In this document: in pieces, positions 29,966-39,688 of the stretch
Position numbering within the stretch: the stretch's first letter is position 1
How the letters are laid out: each line of letters starts with the position of its first letter
Assembly (NCBI RefSeq): GCF_019801145.1
Contig: NZ_JAHVJQ010000001.1
Coordinates: 496,001 to 560,000 of the forward strand
Origin: Leisingera aquaemixtae
GTDB lineage: Bacteria; Pseudomonadota; Alphaproteobacteria; Rhodobacterales; Rhodobacteraceae
Length of the DNA stretch: 64,000 nucleotides
Reading direction: 5' to 3'
Position numbers and translations under genes: made by a program
The notes under the pieces: model-generated
Told to the model about the DNA's origin: nothing
What the model saw: the letters and a program-made list of their open reading frames with translations, nothing else
Database searches by the model: none

Positions 29966-30214
29966 TCAACCCTCTTTCTTTTGCCTGTAGCCCTCACGCT
30001 TGCAGATGTCATCGGCTTCCTGGACGGTCATCGACGCCGGGCGATCGATCGAGCGGTCCCACAGGACCCGCTCTTTGGTGTAGAGCTGACAAGTGACGAT
30101 GCCCTTGCTTGTTCTAAGTTGCACCGGAGCGGTTTCGAACTGCTCCGGGGAAACACAGCCCGTCAAAGCGGCAATTGCGCCGAAGGCGGCAAGGAACTTG
30201 AAAACAGTGTGCAT
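29966..30214 (-). CDS. Small predicted lipoprotein
   Basis: 82 residues. MHTVFKFLAAFGAIAALTGC ends in a lipobox (L-T-G-C, Cys20), so the mature protein would be a lipid-anchored 63-residue peptide. It contains two more Cys (VTCQLY and DDICKREGY) and a basic tail. No family recognised. An in-frame ATG five codons upstream is an alternative start. Confidence 0.7.
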   Translation of the reverse strand: MHTVFKFLAAFGAIAALTGCVSPEQFETAPVQLRTSKGIVTCQLYTKERVLWDRSIDRPASMTVQEADDICKREGYRQKKEG

Positions 30215-30371
30215 GGCATTCGGCCTCATAGAACTCAGCTGAGTAGTAGCAGCCACCAAGAAACAAATAATTAAGGCACCGCTTGCACGGTTCTGGGGCA
30301 AAGCTTGGGCGTTCAATGCTGCGGGGAAATTGCGGCGGTCCTGTTGCACTGAGGCGCCGCAAGGGAGGCCA

Positions 30372-30402
30372 GGCCCTGACCGGAGGCTGTTTGGTCAGGG
30401 CC
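30372..30402. terminator. Inverted repeat after livM, possible terminator
   Basis: GGCCCTGACC pairs perfectly with GGTCAGGGCC (11-base loop), 10 bases beyond the livM stop codon. No T-run follows on the minus strand, so it may be a processing or stabilising stem rather than an efficient terminator. Confidence 0.5.
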
Positions 30403-30411
30403 CTTGCCGTT

Positions 30412-31734
30412 TTACTTTTCGGGGATCAGCCCGCGCGGACTGAACCTGAGCACCAGAAGCAGGATCAGCCCCATGGTAAACAGCCGCATGTGCGAGGCGC
30501 TTTCCAAGAGATGCGCCTTCAGCGCGCTGCCTTCGGCCATGCCGGAAGTGACCAGTTCCATCAGCAGGATGCCCATCGGCTCCACCTTGATCCAGAAGAA
30601 CCAGATCAGCATGCCGCCCAGCACCGCGCCGAAGTTGTTGCCGGAACCGCCGACAATCACCATCACCCAGATCAGGAAGGTGAAGCGCAGCGGGTTGTAG
30701 GTGCCCGGCGTCATCTGGCTGTCCAGCGTGGTCATCATCGCACCGGCAATGCCGCAGATGGCGGAGCCGAGCACGAAGATCTGCAGGTGGCGGCGGGTCA
30801 CATCCTTGCCCATCGCCTCTGCCGCGGTCTCGTTGTCGCGGATCGCGCGCATCATCCGGCCCCAGGGGCTTTTCAGTGCCATCTGCGCCATCCACAGAAG
30901 CGCCAGCAGCACCACGGTGAACATCAGCGCGTAGCCCGCCTTCACATAGACAGTCGACGCGGTGACCGGGTCAATGCCCCAGCTTGCCGCGCGCTCCACA
31001 AAGGACGGATCGCTTTGCAGGTCCACCTCATAGGGCAGCGGGCGCGGCAGACCGACGACGTTCTTCACGCCGCGCGACAGCCAATCCTCGTTCTTCAGGA
31101 CTGCAATGATGATTTCGGCAATGCCGAGGGTGGCAATCGCCAGGTAGTCCGAGCGCAGGCCCAGGGCAGTCTTGCCGATCAGCCAGGCGGCACCGGCCGC
31201 CAGCAGGCCGCCAGCGGGCCAGGCCAGCAGCACCGGCAGGCCCAGGCCGCCGATATTGCCCTGCAGCGCGGGGTTGATCGCCTCGACCGAACCCACCGCC
31301 GGATCGAAGATCGCCCGGTAGACGAAGAAACCCGCGATAAGCACAACGGCCAGAACCAGCGCACGCAGTTTGCCTGCCGGCATGAACTTGGTGATCATCA
31401 CCGCGGCCACAACGGTCAGCGCGCCCATCACCAGCGCCATCACGATGCTGACGCCGCCCGACGACCAGGCCGCCGGGATCACCGGCGTGGACACCAGCAC
31501 CACGGCCAGACCGCCAAGCGCGGTGAAGCCCATGATGCCGACGTTGAACAGCCCGGCAAAGCCCCACTGGATGTTCACCCCGATGGCCATGATGGCGGAG
31601 ATCAGCCCCATGTTCAGGATCACCAGCGCCGAGTTCCAGGAACCGGAGAAGAACAGGAAGTCGGTCATTCCTTCCAGCAGGATCATCACGCCGACAAAGA
31701 CGAAAAGAAGGGTATGTTTCATGGTCTCGGTCAT
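30412..31734 (-). CDS. livM: Branched-chain amino acid ABC transporter permease LivM
   Basis: 440 residues, an inner-membrane permease of the HAAT family with about ten hydrophobic segments. The conserved LivM loop is seen as TALGLRSDYLAIATLGIAEII and the cytoplasmic coupling motif as SPWGRMMRAIRDNETAAEAMGKD. It is longer than typical LivM (about 420 or less) owing to N-terminal helices. Its start overlaps the livH stop by 4 bases (ATGA). Last gene of the livJGFHM operon. Confidence 0.92.
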   Translation of the reverse strand: MTETMKHTLLFVFVGVMILLEGMTDFLFFSGSWNSALVILNMGLISAIMAIGVNIQWGFAGLFNVGIMGFTALGGLAVVLVSTPVIPAAWSSGGVSIVMALVMGALTVVAAVMITKFMPAGKLRALVLAVVLIAGFFVYRAIFDPAVGSVEAINPALQGNIGGLGLPVLLAWPAGGLLAAGAAWLIGKTALGLRSDYLAIATLGIAEIIIAVLKNEDWLSRGVKNVVGLPRPLPYEVDLQSDPSFVERAASWGIDPVTASTVYVKAGYALMFTVVLLALLWMAQMALKSPWGRMMRAIRDNETAAEAMGKDVTRRHLQIFVLGSAICGIAGAMMTTLDSQMTPGTYNPLRFTFLIWVMVIVGGSGNNFGAVLGGMLIWFFWIKVEPMGILLMELVTSGMAEGSALKAHLLESASHMRLFTMGLILLLVLRFSPRGLIPEK

Positions 31735-32741
31735 ACCGCTTTCCCTTTGAAAAGGCCGGTAGGCTTGAACAGGAGGACGACAATCAGGATCGCGAAGGAG
31801 ACCGCGAACTTGTAGTCGGTGCTGAGGAGCTGAACCAGCCCGTCAGGCGCCAGGCTGTCCGGCAGGGAGTAGTTCAGAACCTTCTTCCAGGCATAAGTGA
31901 TCGTCACTTCGGAGAAGGCGATGATGAAACCGCCGGCAATGGCACCGATCGGGTTGCCGAGACCGCCCACGATGGCGGAGGCAAAGATCGGCAGCAGCAG
32001 CTGGAAGTAGGTGAAGGGTTTGAACGACTTGTCGAGGCCATAGAGAACCCCGGCAATGGTCGCCAGTGCCGCCACGATCATCCAAGTGTACATCACCACG
32101 CGCTCCGGGTTGATGCCCGACAGCAGCGCCAGATCCTCGTTATCCGAGTAGGCGCGCATGGATTTGCCGGTGCGGGTTTTGTTCAGGAACCAGAACAGCA
32201 CCGCCACCACGATCACCGCAGTGATCACGGTCAGCGCTTCTGTGGTCTTGATCGCCAGGCCTTCCTGCAGACCGGTGAGCTTCTTGAAGGTCCGCGCCGA
32301 GATCACGAAGCGCTCGCCATCGGTAAAGCGCTGATCGCCCGGCCCGATGATGAAACGCACGATGCCGTTCATCATGAACATCACACCGAGCGAGACCATG
32401 ACGAAGATCACCGGCTTCGCCTTTTGCTGGCGATAGAACCGGTAGACGGTCCGGTCGGTGACCAGCGCCAGTGCAATGGTGCCCAGAATGCCGAACGGCA
32501 GCGCCAGCAGCGCGGTCGGCAGCGGCCCTGCGCTCAGGCCAACCGACTGGAACAGCCAGGTGAACAGGATGGTGACCATTGCGCCGAACGCCATGGTGTC
32601 GCCATGGGCAAAGTTCGAGAACCGCAGGATCCCGTAAATCAGCGTCACCCCCAGCGCGCCAAGCGCCAGCTGGCTGCCATAAGCCAGCCCGGGGACAATA
32701 ACAAAGTTGGTAAGTGCCACGAGGGCGTTGAGAAGATCCAT
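31731..32741 (-). CDS. livH: Branched-chain amino acid ABC transporter permease LivH
   Basis: 336 residues, mostly hydrophobic with about eight segments. Typical LivH features are the N-terminal GSQLALGALGVTLIYGILRFSNFAHGD and the motif TGKSMRAYSDNEDLALLSGI, equivalent to the coupling loop. It pairs with LivM to form the membrane channel. It lies between livF (3-base gap) and livM (4-base overlap). Confidence 0.93.
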   Translation of the reverse strand: MDLLNALVALTNFVIVPGLAYGSQLALGALGVTLIYGILRFSNFAHGDTMAFGAMVTILFTWLFQSVGLSAGPLPTALLALPFGILGTIALALVTDRTVYRFYRQQKAKPVIFVMVSLGVMFMMNGIVRFIIGPGDQRFTDGERFVISARTFKKLTGLQEGLAIKTTEALTVITAVIVVAVLFWFLNKTRTGKSMRAYSDNEDLALLSGINPERVVMYTWMIVAALATIAGVLYGLDKSFKPFTYFQLLLPIFASAIVGGLGNPIGAIAGGFIIAFSEVTITYAWKKVLNYSLPDSLAPDGLVQLLSTDYKFAVSFAILIVVLLFKPTGLFKGKAV

Positions 32742-32744
32742 CTA

Positions 32745-33575
32745 TCAGCCCCCTAGGAAAGATTTGCGCACTTCGGGATCGGCCAGCAGCTCCTTGCCAG
32801 TGCCGGTATAGGCATTGCGCCCCTGCACCAGAACATAGCCTTTGTCCGCGATCTCAAGCGCTTGCTTGGCGTTCTGCTCCACCATCAGGATCGGCAGCCC
32901 GGTGCGGGCGACCTCGATGATGCGGTCGAACAGCTCATCCATCACGATGGGGGAGACGCCCGCAGTCGGCTCGTCCAGCATCAGCACCTTGGGCTTTGTC
33001 ATCAGCGCGCGGCCCACCGCCACCTGCTGGCGCTGGCCGCCGGACAGCTCGCCCGCGGGCTGGTTGCGTTTGTCGCGCAGGATCGGGAACAGATCATAGA
33101 CCTGCTCCATCGTGTCCCGGAAATCATCAGTGCGGATAAACGCGCCCATCTCCAGGTTTTCCTCCACCGTCATCGAAGTGAAGATGTTGCTGGTCTGAGG
33201 CACAAAGCCCATGCCTTTGACCACCCGGTCCTGCGGGGTGAGCTGGGTGATGTCCTCGCCGTCCAGGCGCACGGCGCCGGAGCGCACGTTCAGCATCCCG
33301 AACACCGCCTTCATCGCGGTCGATTTGCCCGCGCCGTTGGGGCCGACGATCACTGCGATCTCGCCCTTGTCGACGGCGATGGTGCAGTCATGCAGGATGT
33401 CCGGTCCCTTGCCGTAACCGCCGGTCATGGTGTCGCCGATCAGGAACGGGCCGCCCTCGACCTTGTGCGTGGGGCCGCTTTTCAGATGGGCCGGCTGCAT
33501 CGTGCCGATGCCTTTCACGTTGGTGATCGAGGCATCCTTGTTGCCGTGATCGTCCTGGTAGGGGTTGTCGCTCAT
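32745..33575 (-). CDS. livF: ABC transporter ATPase LivF
   Basis: 276 residues. Walker A GPNGAGKST, signature LSGGQRQQVAVGRA, Walker B KVLMLDEPTAGVSP and LivF-type C-terminus MVEQNAKQALEIAD. It has about 40 extra residues at the N-terminus before the ABC core (FLIGDTMTGGYGKGPDIL). The ATG at 33575 overlaps the livG stop by 4 bases, which fixes the start. Confidence 0.93.
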   Translation of the reverse strand: MSDNPYQDDHGNKDASITNVKGIGTMQPAHLKSGPTHKVEGGPFLIGDTMTGGYGKGPDILHDCTIAVDKGEIAVIVGPNGAGKSTAMKAVFGMLNVRSGAVRLDGEDITQLTPQDRVVKGMGFVPQTSNIFTSMTVEENLEMGAFIRTDDFRDTMEQVYDLFPILRDKRNQPAGELSGGQRQQVAVGRALMTKPKVLMLDEPTAGVSPIVMDELFDRIIEVARTGLPILMVEQNAKQALEIADKGYVLVQGRNAYTGTGKELLADPEVRKSFLGG

Positions 33576-34360
33576 GCGTCCGCCTCCAGCTTGTCTTTGT
33601 TTTTCAGACCGGTGCCCAGGTAGGCCTCGATCACATGCTCGTTTGCCTTGATCTCGTCCAGGGTGCCTTCGGCCAGCTTCTTGCCTTCGGCCATGCAGAT
33701 CACCGGGTCGCACAGGCGGCCGATGAATTCCATGTCGTGCTCGATCACGACGAAGGTGTAACCGCGCTCCTCATTGAGGCGCTTGATGGCGTCGGCGATG
33801 GTATAAAGCAGGGTGCGGTTCACACCGGCGCCAACCTCGTCAAGGAAGACGATCTTGGCGTCCACCATCATCGTGCGTCCCAGCTCCAGCAGTTTCTTCT
33901 GGCCGCCGGAGACCTGGCCTGCCTTCAGGTCCGCGATGTGGCTGATGGTCAGAAACTCCAGCACCTCGTCAGCCTTGGCACGCAGCGCGCGTTCCTCGTC
34001 GGCGATCCGCTTGCGGCCGAACCAAGTGTTCCACAGCGTTTCCCCCGATTGCGCGCCCGGCACCATCATCAGGTTTTCCCGGCACGTCATCGAGGAGAAC
34101 TCATGCGCGATCTGGAAGGTGCGCAGCAGCCCCTTGTGGAACAGCTCATGCGGCGGCAGGCCGGTGATGTCCTCACCGTCCATGGTGACCCGGCCTGAGG
34201 TCGGTTCAAGCACGCCTGCGATAACGTTGAAAAGAGTGGTTTTCCCGGCACCGTTCGGGCCGATCAAACCGGTTATGGACCCCTTGGCGATTTCCAGCGA
34301 GGCGCCGTCAACCGCGTGGAACCCGCCGAAGTGCTTGTGCAAGTCCTCGACGACGATCAT
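33572..34360 (-). CDS. livG: ABC transporter ATPase LivG
   Basis: 262 residues. Walker A GPNGAGKTTLFNVIAG, signature VSGGQKKLLELGR, Walker B KIVFLDEVGAGVN and the LivG-type VIEHDMEFIGRLCDPVICMAEG. It dimerises with LivF to power the importer. It is separated from livJ by about 100 bases carrying a hairpin, so the ATPase and permease genes are probably expressed below the binding protein. Confidence 0.94.
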   Translation of the reverse strand: MIVVEDLHKHFGGFHAVDGASLEIAKGSITGLIGPNGAGKTTLFNVIAGVLEPTSGRVTMDGEDITGLPPHELFHKGLLRTFQIAHEFSSMTCRENLMMVPGAQSGETLWNTWFGRKRIADEERALRAKADEVLEFLTISHIADLKAGQVSGGQKKLLELGRTMMVDAKIVFLDEVGAGVNRTLLYTIADAIKRLNEERGYTFVVIEHDMEFIGRLCDPVICMAEGKKLAEGTLDEIKANEHVIEAYLGTGLKNKDKLEADA

Positions 34361-34407
34361 GTCATTTCATCCCCTGCCGCGTTTTCGCGGCGTTTTTAAT
34401 TTAGAAC

Positions 34408-34428
34408 AGCCCGGGCGGAACCCGGGCT
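34408..34428 (-). terminator. Intercistronic hairpin between livJ and livG
   Basis: AGCCCGGG/CCCGGGCT, 8-bp stem with 5-base loop, followed on the minus strand by a T/A-rich stretch and a second small CCGCG/CGCGG stem. It probably causes partial termination or protects the livJ message. Confidence 0.75.
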
Positions 34429-34458
34429 GACCTATCTTGGTTGCTTTTCAGATGCTTA

Positions 34459-35652
34459 TCAGCGGAAGCGAAGGGTTTCGTTCTTGCCGTCCTTCACTTC
34501 GATCTCGCGGTAGGAGCCTGCGCTCTCACCCGGGCCGATCAGCTCAACGCCGGTTGCGCCCTGATAGTCGATGTCACCGCCAGCGGCGAGGATTTCCAGC
34601 GCCTTGCCCAGCTCACCGGGGTTGATCGGCTCGCCCGGGGCGTTTGCCACCTCCAGGATCTTGCCGACATAGTCCGCCGGGTTGGTGGAGTTGGCGGCCT
34701 GCATGGCCAGCAGGAACAGCGCCGCTGCGTCATAGGATTCGGACGCGTAGGCCGAGGTGCCGTCAAAGCCGCGTTCTTTTGCCATTTCGGCAAAGATTTC
34801 CGCGCCCTTGCTGTCGGAGCCCGCGATCTGGCCGAACGAGCCGTCCAGGTCTGCGCCAACGTTTGCAGGCAGGCTGTCGCCGATCATGCCGCCGGGCAGG
34901 CCGAAGGTTTCAAACGCACCGGAATCCAGCGCGCCCTGGATGATGCCCAGGCCGCCCTGGTCCAGGTAGCCCGCCACAACCAGCACATCGCCGCCGGCCG
35001 ATGCCAGCGCGCCGACTTCTGCAGAGTAGTCGCCCTTGCCGTCTTCATGCGCGGTCACGATGGTGACTTCGCCGCCGACTTCCTCGAAAGAGGACTGGAT
35101 CGCGTCCGCCAGGCCCTTGCCATAGTCGTTGTTGGTGTAGGTCAGGGCGATCGAATTGATGCCGCGCTCTTTCAGGATCTCGGCCATCACCTGGCCTTCG
35201 CGTGCGTCCGACGGCGAGGTGCGGAAGAACAGGCCGTTGTCTTCCATGGTCGACAGGCCGGGCGAGGTTGCGGACGGAGAGATCATCACCATGCCGTTCG
35301 GGATCGCCACGTTCTGCAGGATGGCGCCGGTCACGCCGGAGCAGTCGCCGCCGATGATGCCGTTCACGCCTTCAGCCACCAGCTTTTCGCCGTTTGCAAC
35401 AGCCAGACCGTTATCGATGCAGCCGGTGTCGGCGCGGACCGGGGTCACGGTGGCGCTGTCCAGCAGCTTGCCGGATTTGGTGACTTCTTCCATGGCCAGC
35501 TCGGCGCCGTCGCCCATGGCAGGGGCTAGCGATTCAATCGGGCCGGTGAAGCCGAACAGCACGCCCAGTTTCACTTCCTTGGCATGGCCGCCGGCATATG
35601 CGGTGCCAGCAGTCAGCGCAGCGGCCGCAGTGGCCATCAGCAGTTTCTTCAT
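34459..35652 (-). CDS. livJ: ABC transporter substrate-binding protein (LivJ family)
   Basis: 397 residues. The signal peptide MKKLLMATAAAALTAGTAYA is followed by a mature type I periplasmic binding protein: VKLGVLFGFTGPIESLAP, DGAELAMEEV and VNGIIGGDCSGVTGAIL. The ligand could be branched-chain amino acids, amides or another small molecule, because HAAT binding proteins are diverse. An upstream in-frame start lacks a signal-peptide-compatible N-terminus. Within the next 170 bases upstream the region is AT-rich and presumably holds the operon promoter. Confidence 0.9.
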   Translation of the reverse strand: MKKLLMATAAAALTAGTAYAGGHAKEVKLGVLFGFTGPIESLAPAMGDGAELAMEEVTKSGKLLDSATVTPVRADTGCIDNGLAVANGEKLVAEGVNGIIGGDCSGVTGAILQNVAIPNGMVMISPSATSPGLSTMEDNGLFFRTSPSDAREGQVMAEILKERGINSIALTYTNNDYGKGLADAIQSSFEEVGGEVTIVTAHEDGKGDYSAEVGALASAGGDVLVVAGYLDQGGLGIIQGALDSGAFETFGLPGGMIGDSLPANVGADLDGSFGQIAGSDSKGAEIFAEMAKERGFDGTSAYASESYDAAALFLLAMQAANSTNPADYVGKILEVANAPGEPINPGELGKALEILAAGGDIDYQGATGVELIGPGESAGSYREIEVKDGKNETLRFR

Positions 35653-35838
35653 TTGAGAACTCCCATTGTTGGAACAAAAATGTTCACATCGGACCCTAGG
35701 CAAGCCGTCTGGAAAAGAAAAGTCCTGTTGAGGCGTGAGATAGCAAAGAGTCCGTCCCGTTTTTCTCCGCTATTATCAGGTTATGAGCTGCGGAGCTGAG
35801 ATTAATTTAAGCTTAAAGTAACGAAAGGGGAAGCGGAA

Positions 35839-36942
35839 ATGTTGCATCGGTTACTCATTTTGACGGCTGTGCTTCTGCTGCTGCCGTTTTCGAAGACAGT
35901 TCAGGCGGATACCATGAACAGCAGCCTTGGCCGGCTGCATGTCACCAAGATGGCCGGCGGGTTTGACGTTCCCTGGGGCTTTGCCTTTCTGCCCGGCGGC
36001 GGTTTCCTGGTGACAGAGCGTGACGGAGCGCTGTTTTACGTAAGAGACGGGAAAAAGAATCAGGTCCGCGGCACGCCCGCCGTGGCGGCGGAGGGGCAGG
36101 GCGGGCTGCTGGATGTCATGGTGCCGCGGGACTTTCAAACCAGTCGCGAGGTCTTCCTGACTTTCGCCAAGCGCCAAGGGCGCGGCGCAGGCACCGCCTT
36201 GGCCGCCGGCCGCCTCAGCCGGGACAATGCCTCCCTGACGGATCTGCGTATCCTGTTCGAGGCCGCGCCCGGATCCAGGGGCGGGCGGCATTTCGGCTCC
36301 CGCGTGGTCGAGGCGCGTGACGGAACCCTGTTTGTTTCGCTGGGGGAACGCGGCGACCGGCCCAGCGCCCAGGACCTGCGGCTGCACCAAGGGTCCGTGG
36401 TAAGGATAAACAGGGACGGTACAGTGCCGGCCGGCAATCCCTTTGCCGGCCACAAGGACACACAGCCGGAGATCTGGTCCTATGGCCACCGCAATCCGCA
36501 AGGCATGGCATTGGATCTGCAGGGCAACCTGTGGGTAGCGGAACATGGCGCCAAAGGCGGCGATGAGGTGAACCGGGTCCGCAAGGGGGCCAATTACGGC
36601 TGGCCGGTGATCTCCTACGGCCGCCATTACTCCGGTGCCAAAATCGGCGCGGGCACCGCGCTGCCCGGGATGGAGCAGCCCGAATGGTACTGGGACCCCT
36701 CCATGGCGCCGTCCGGCATGATGATCTATTCCGGCCGGATGTGGCCTGAGTGGCGCGGCGATATCTTCGTCGGCTCGCTCAAGTTCGACTATATCTCCCG
36801 GCTTTCCGGGGCGCCGCTGAAGGAGGCCGAGCAACTGCGCGGCAGAGCAACCGGGCGCATCCGCGATGTGCAGGAGGCGCCCGATGGCAGCATCTGGTTC
36901 GCCTCGGAGGGCGAAGGGGCGGTTTTCAGGATTTCCCGCTAG
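35839..36942 (+). CDS. PQQ-dependent aldose sugar dehydrogenase family protein
   Basis: 367 residues, exported (signal MLHRLLILTAVLLLLPF...VQA). The beta-propeller of the soluble glucose/aldose dehydrogenase (GSDH) family is evident from DVPWGFAFLPGGGFLVTERDG, RHFGSRVVEARDGTLFVSLGERG, SYGHRNPQGMALD, EHGAKGGDEVNRV and GANYGWP. These include the residues that bind PQQ and calcium in E. coli YliI. It would oxidise aldoses in the periplasm. GAAAGGGGAAG precedes the ATG. It is convergent with the GlxA-type regulator. Confidence 0.88.
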   Translation: MLHRLLILTAVLLLLPFSKTVQADTMNSSLGRLHVTKMAGGFDVPWGFAFLPGGGFLVTERDGALFYVRDGKKNQVRGTPAVAAEGQGGLLDVMVPRDFQTSREVFLTFAKRQGRGAGTALAAGRLSRDNASLTDLRILFEAAPGSRGGRHFGSRVVEARDGTLFVSLGERGDRPSAQDLRLHQGSVVRINRDGTVPAGNPFAGHKDTQPEIWSYGHRNPQGMALDLQGNLWVAEHGAKGGDEVNRVRKGANYGWPVISYGRHYSGAKIGAGTALPGMEQPEWYWDPSMAPSGMMIYSGRMWPEWRGDIFVGSLKFDYISRLSGAPLKEAEQLRGRATGRIRDVQEAPDGSIWFASEGEGAVFRISR

Positions 36943-36963
36943 CCAGGGCGCGGGCCGCGGCCG

Positions 36964-37968
36964 TCACGTCTTATACGCCGCCGCCTTGCTGCCGCGCTCG
37001 CGGTAGGGGGTGGTGTCGTAATGCGCCCGGTAGCATTTGGAGAAATGCGACGGCGAGGCAAAGCCGCAGGCCAGCGCCACGTTGATCACGCTCATGTCCG
37101 TTTGCATCAGCAGGTTGCGCGCCTTCTGCAGCCGCAGCTCCATGTAATAGCGCTTCGGCGAGCGGTTCAGGTAGCGGCGGAACAGGCGCTCCAGCTGGCG
37201 GGTGGACATGCCCACATCCTGCGCCAGGATCGACGGGCTGATCGGCTCTTCGATATTGGCTTCCATCATCTGGATCACCATCGACAGTTTGGGATGGCGC
37301 ACCCCGATGCGGGTCGGGATCGACAGCCGCTGGGTGTCCTGGTCGGTGCGGATCGAGGAATAGATCAGCTGGTCCGCCACTGAATTTGCCAGATCCTCGC
37401 CGTGGTCGTTTGCAATCAGCTTGAGCATCAGGTCGATCGAGGAGGTGCCGCCGGCCGTCGACAGCCGGTTGCCGTCGATGACAAACACCGATTTCGCCAG
37501 CTCAACCTCGTCGAACTCCTCGCCGAAGCTGTCGGCGTTTTCCCAGTGGATCGTCGCACGCTTGCCATCCAGCAGGCCGGCCTTGGCCAAAGTGTAGGAC
37601 GCGGTGCACAGACCGCCGACCATCAGCCCCTTGCGGGCCTCGCGGCGCAGCCAGGACAGAACTTTCTTGGTGGAGGCGTCCTGCACATCAATGCCGCCGC
37701 AGACCATGATCGAGTCGTCGCGCTGCAGTTCGCCCAGATCGGAGTCCAACTGGAACACAGTGCCGGCGGAGCAGCTTACGGTTTCGCCGCCTTCACCGAC
37801 CACGGTCCAGGTGTAAAGCTCGCGCCCCGCCATCCGGTTTGCGATCCGCAGCGATTCCATAGCGGCCGAAAAGCAAAGCAGGGTGAATTTGTCCAAGAGT
37901 ACAAAAACGTACCTCTTCGGCTGGCCGGTGGCTATTCCAGAAACAGCAGGCTTGCGTGGCGTCTGCAT
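36964..37968 (-). CDS. GlxA-family transcriptional regulator (DJ-1/PfpI plus AraC domains)
   Basis: 334 residues. The N-terminal DJ-1/PfpI-like domain (RYVFVLLDKFTLLCFSAAMESLRIAN; MVGGLCTASYTLAKAGLL) is catalytically inactive in such regulators. A C-terminal AraC DNA-binding domain (about 225-325) has both HTH units, SILAQDVGMSTRQLERLFRRYL and VINVALACGFASPSHFSKCY. Regulators of this architecture (GbdR, ArgR, CdhR) often sense betaines, carnitine or arginine. The effector is not known here, though glycine betaine is tempting given tmpAB and the MttB-family gene. Confidence 0.87.
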   Translation of the reverse strand: MQTPRKPAVSGIATGQPKRYVFVLLDKFTLLCFSAAMESLRIANRMAGRELYTWTVVGEGGETVSCSAGTVFQLDSDLGELQRDDSIMVCGGIDVQDASTKKVLSWLRREARKGLMVGGLCTASYTLAKAGLLDGKRATIHWENADSFGEEFDEVELAKSVFVIDGNRLSTAGGTSSIDLMLKLIANDHGEDLANSVADQLIYSSIRTDQDTQRLSIPTRIGVRHPKLSMVIQMMEANIEEPISPSILAQDVGMSTRQLERLFRRYLNRSPKRYYMELRLQKARNLLMQTDMSVINVALACGFASPSHFSKCYRAHYDTTPYRERGSKAAAYKT

Positions 37969-38151
37969 GTGGCACGTCCTTCAAGAAACAGTCGTCAGGC
38001 CGCGAAAGCACGCTCCGCAGCAAGTCGGAAAACCGTGCTCACAGCTTGGACCCGGGGTCAAGTGGCCGCAATTCTAAACTGGCCTCCCCCCAGCGGATTT
38101 TGTATAGAGCACACAACATATTCTAAAGACCTCTGATGCGGAGATAAAGTC

Positions 38152-39522
38152 ATGAGCGAATGGCAAAAAACGGACTGGCGCAACAAGCCGCGGGTTCAGA
38201 TGCCGGACTACACGGATGCGGCAGCGCTGAACGCTGTCGAGGCTCAGCTTTCCAAGTACCCTCCGCTGGTCTTTGCCGGCGAAGCGCGCAGGCTGAAACA
38301 GCACCTGGGGGCGGCCGGGCGCGGCGAGGCGTTCCTGCTGCAGGGCGGCGACTGCGCCGAAAGCTTTGACCAGTTCAGCGCCGATGCGATCCGCGACACC
38401 TTCAAGGTGATGCTGCAGATGGCGATGGTGCTGACCTATGGCGCCAAGGTGCCGGTCGTGAAGGTGGGCCGCATGGCCGGCCAGTTCGCCAAGCCGCGCA
38501 GCGCGCCGACCGAGACCGTTGATGGGGTGGAACTGCCCAGCTACCGCGGCGACATCATCAATGAACTGGCATTCACACCCGATGCCCGCATCCCGAACCC
38601 GCAGAAAATGCTGCAGGCCTATACCCAGGCCGCCGCAACCCTGAACCTGCTGCGCGCCTTCTCCACCGGCGGCTTTGCCGACATGAGCCGGGTGCACTCC
38701 TGGACCCTGGGCTTCACCGACGAGCAGGAAGTCCAGAAATACAGCGAGATCGCGACCCGCATTCAGGACACCATCGACTTCATGGCGGCCGCCGGGATCA
38801 ACGCCGACACCACCCATGAATTCTCTACCGTGGAATTCTACACCAGCCACGAAAGCCTGCTGCTGGAGTATGAAGAGGCGCTGACACGCCTCGACTCCAC
38901 TTCCGGCAAATGGCTGGCCGGTTCCGGCCATATGATCTGGATCGGCGACCGCACCCGGCAGCCGGACGGCGCCCATGTGGAATTCTGCAGCGGCGTGCTG
39001 AACCCGATCGGCCTCAAATGCGGCCCGACCACCACCGCCGAGGACCTGAAGGTGCTGATGGCGCGCCTGAACCCGGAAAACGAAGAGGGCAAACTGACCC
39101 TGATCGCCCGCTTCGGCGCCGGCAAGGCGGGCGAGCATCTGCCGCGCCTGATCAAGGCGGTCAAGGAAGAGGGCGCCAATGTCACCTGGGTCTGCGACCC
39201 GATGCACGGCAACACCATCAAGTCCTCCACCGGCTACAAGACCCGCCCCTTCGAAAGCGTTCTGCGCGAAGTGCGCGACTTCTTCGGCGTGCACAAGGCC
39301 GAGGGCACCATCCCGGGCGGCGTGCACTTCGAGATGACCGGCCAGGACGTGACCGAATGCACCGGCGGCGTGCGCGCGGTGACCGAAGAAGACCTGAGCG
39401 ACCGCTACCACACCGCCTGCGACCCGCGCCTGAATGCCAGCCAGTCGCTGGAACTGGCCTTCCTGGTGGCCGAGGAACTGTCCGCCCTGCGTGCAAGCCA
39501 GTCCGCCCGTCAGGCCGGCTGA
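38152..39522 (+). CDS. aroG: 3-deoxy-7-phosphoheptulonate synthase, class II
   Basis: 456 residues, the plant/actinobacterial-like class II DAHP synthase that condenses phosphoenolpyruvate and erythrose-4-phosphate, first step of the shikimate pathway. Marks: [11 protein letters not shown] near residue 62, [41 protein letters not shown] (about 347-354), [15 protein letters not shown] and the C-terminal [21 protein letters not shown] lies about nine bases before the ATG. Class II enzymes are standard in Rhodobacteraceae. Confidence 0.95.
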   Translation: MSEWQKTDWRNKPRVQMPDYTDAAALNAVEAQLSKYPPLVFAGEARRLKQHLGAAGRGEAFLLQGGDCAESFDQFSADAIRDTFKVMLQMAMVLTYGAKVPVVKVGRMAGQFAKPRSAPTETVDGVELPSYRGDIINELAFTPDARIPNPQKMLQAYTQAAATLNLLRAFSTGGFADMSRVHSWTLGFTDEQEVQKYSEIATRIQDTIDFMAAAGINADTTHEFSTVEFYTSHESLLLEYEEALTRLDSTSGKWLAGSGHMIWIGDRTRQPDGAHVEFCSGVLNPIGLKCGPTTTAEDLKVLMARLNPENEEGKLTLIARFGAGKAGEHLPRLIKAVKEEGANVTWVCDPMHGNTIKSSTGYKTRPFESVLREVRDFFGVHKAEGTIPGGVHFEMTGQDVTECTGGVRAVTEEDLSDRYHTACDPRLNASQSLELAFLVAEELSALRASQSARQAG

Positions 39523-39587
39523 TCCGGGGCAGGCCGCGCACCGCCTGGGCGCGCGGCCCCTTGCAGAATGGATCGCTGAACAAAGAA

Positions 39588-39614
39588 GCGCCCCGGGGTT
39601 CTCCCTCGGGGCGC
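39588..39614. terminator. Terminator between the DAHP synthase gene and the PAS gene
   Basis: GCGCCCCGGGG/CCTCGGGGCGC stem. The minus-strand side is followed by TTCTTTG, so it best serves the PAS-domain gene. It may also help end the DAHP synthase transcript. Confidence 0.7.
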
Positions 39615-39688
39615 AGTCAATTCAAGTGCTATGACCTTGTACTTGAATGCAAAATCTTATGCAGCAGCCGGGCTGCCGCCCGCAGCGG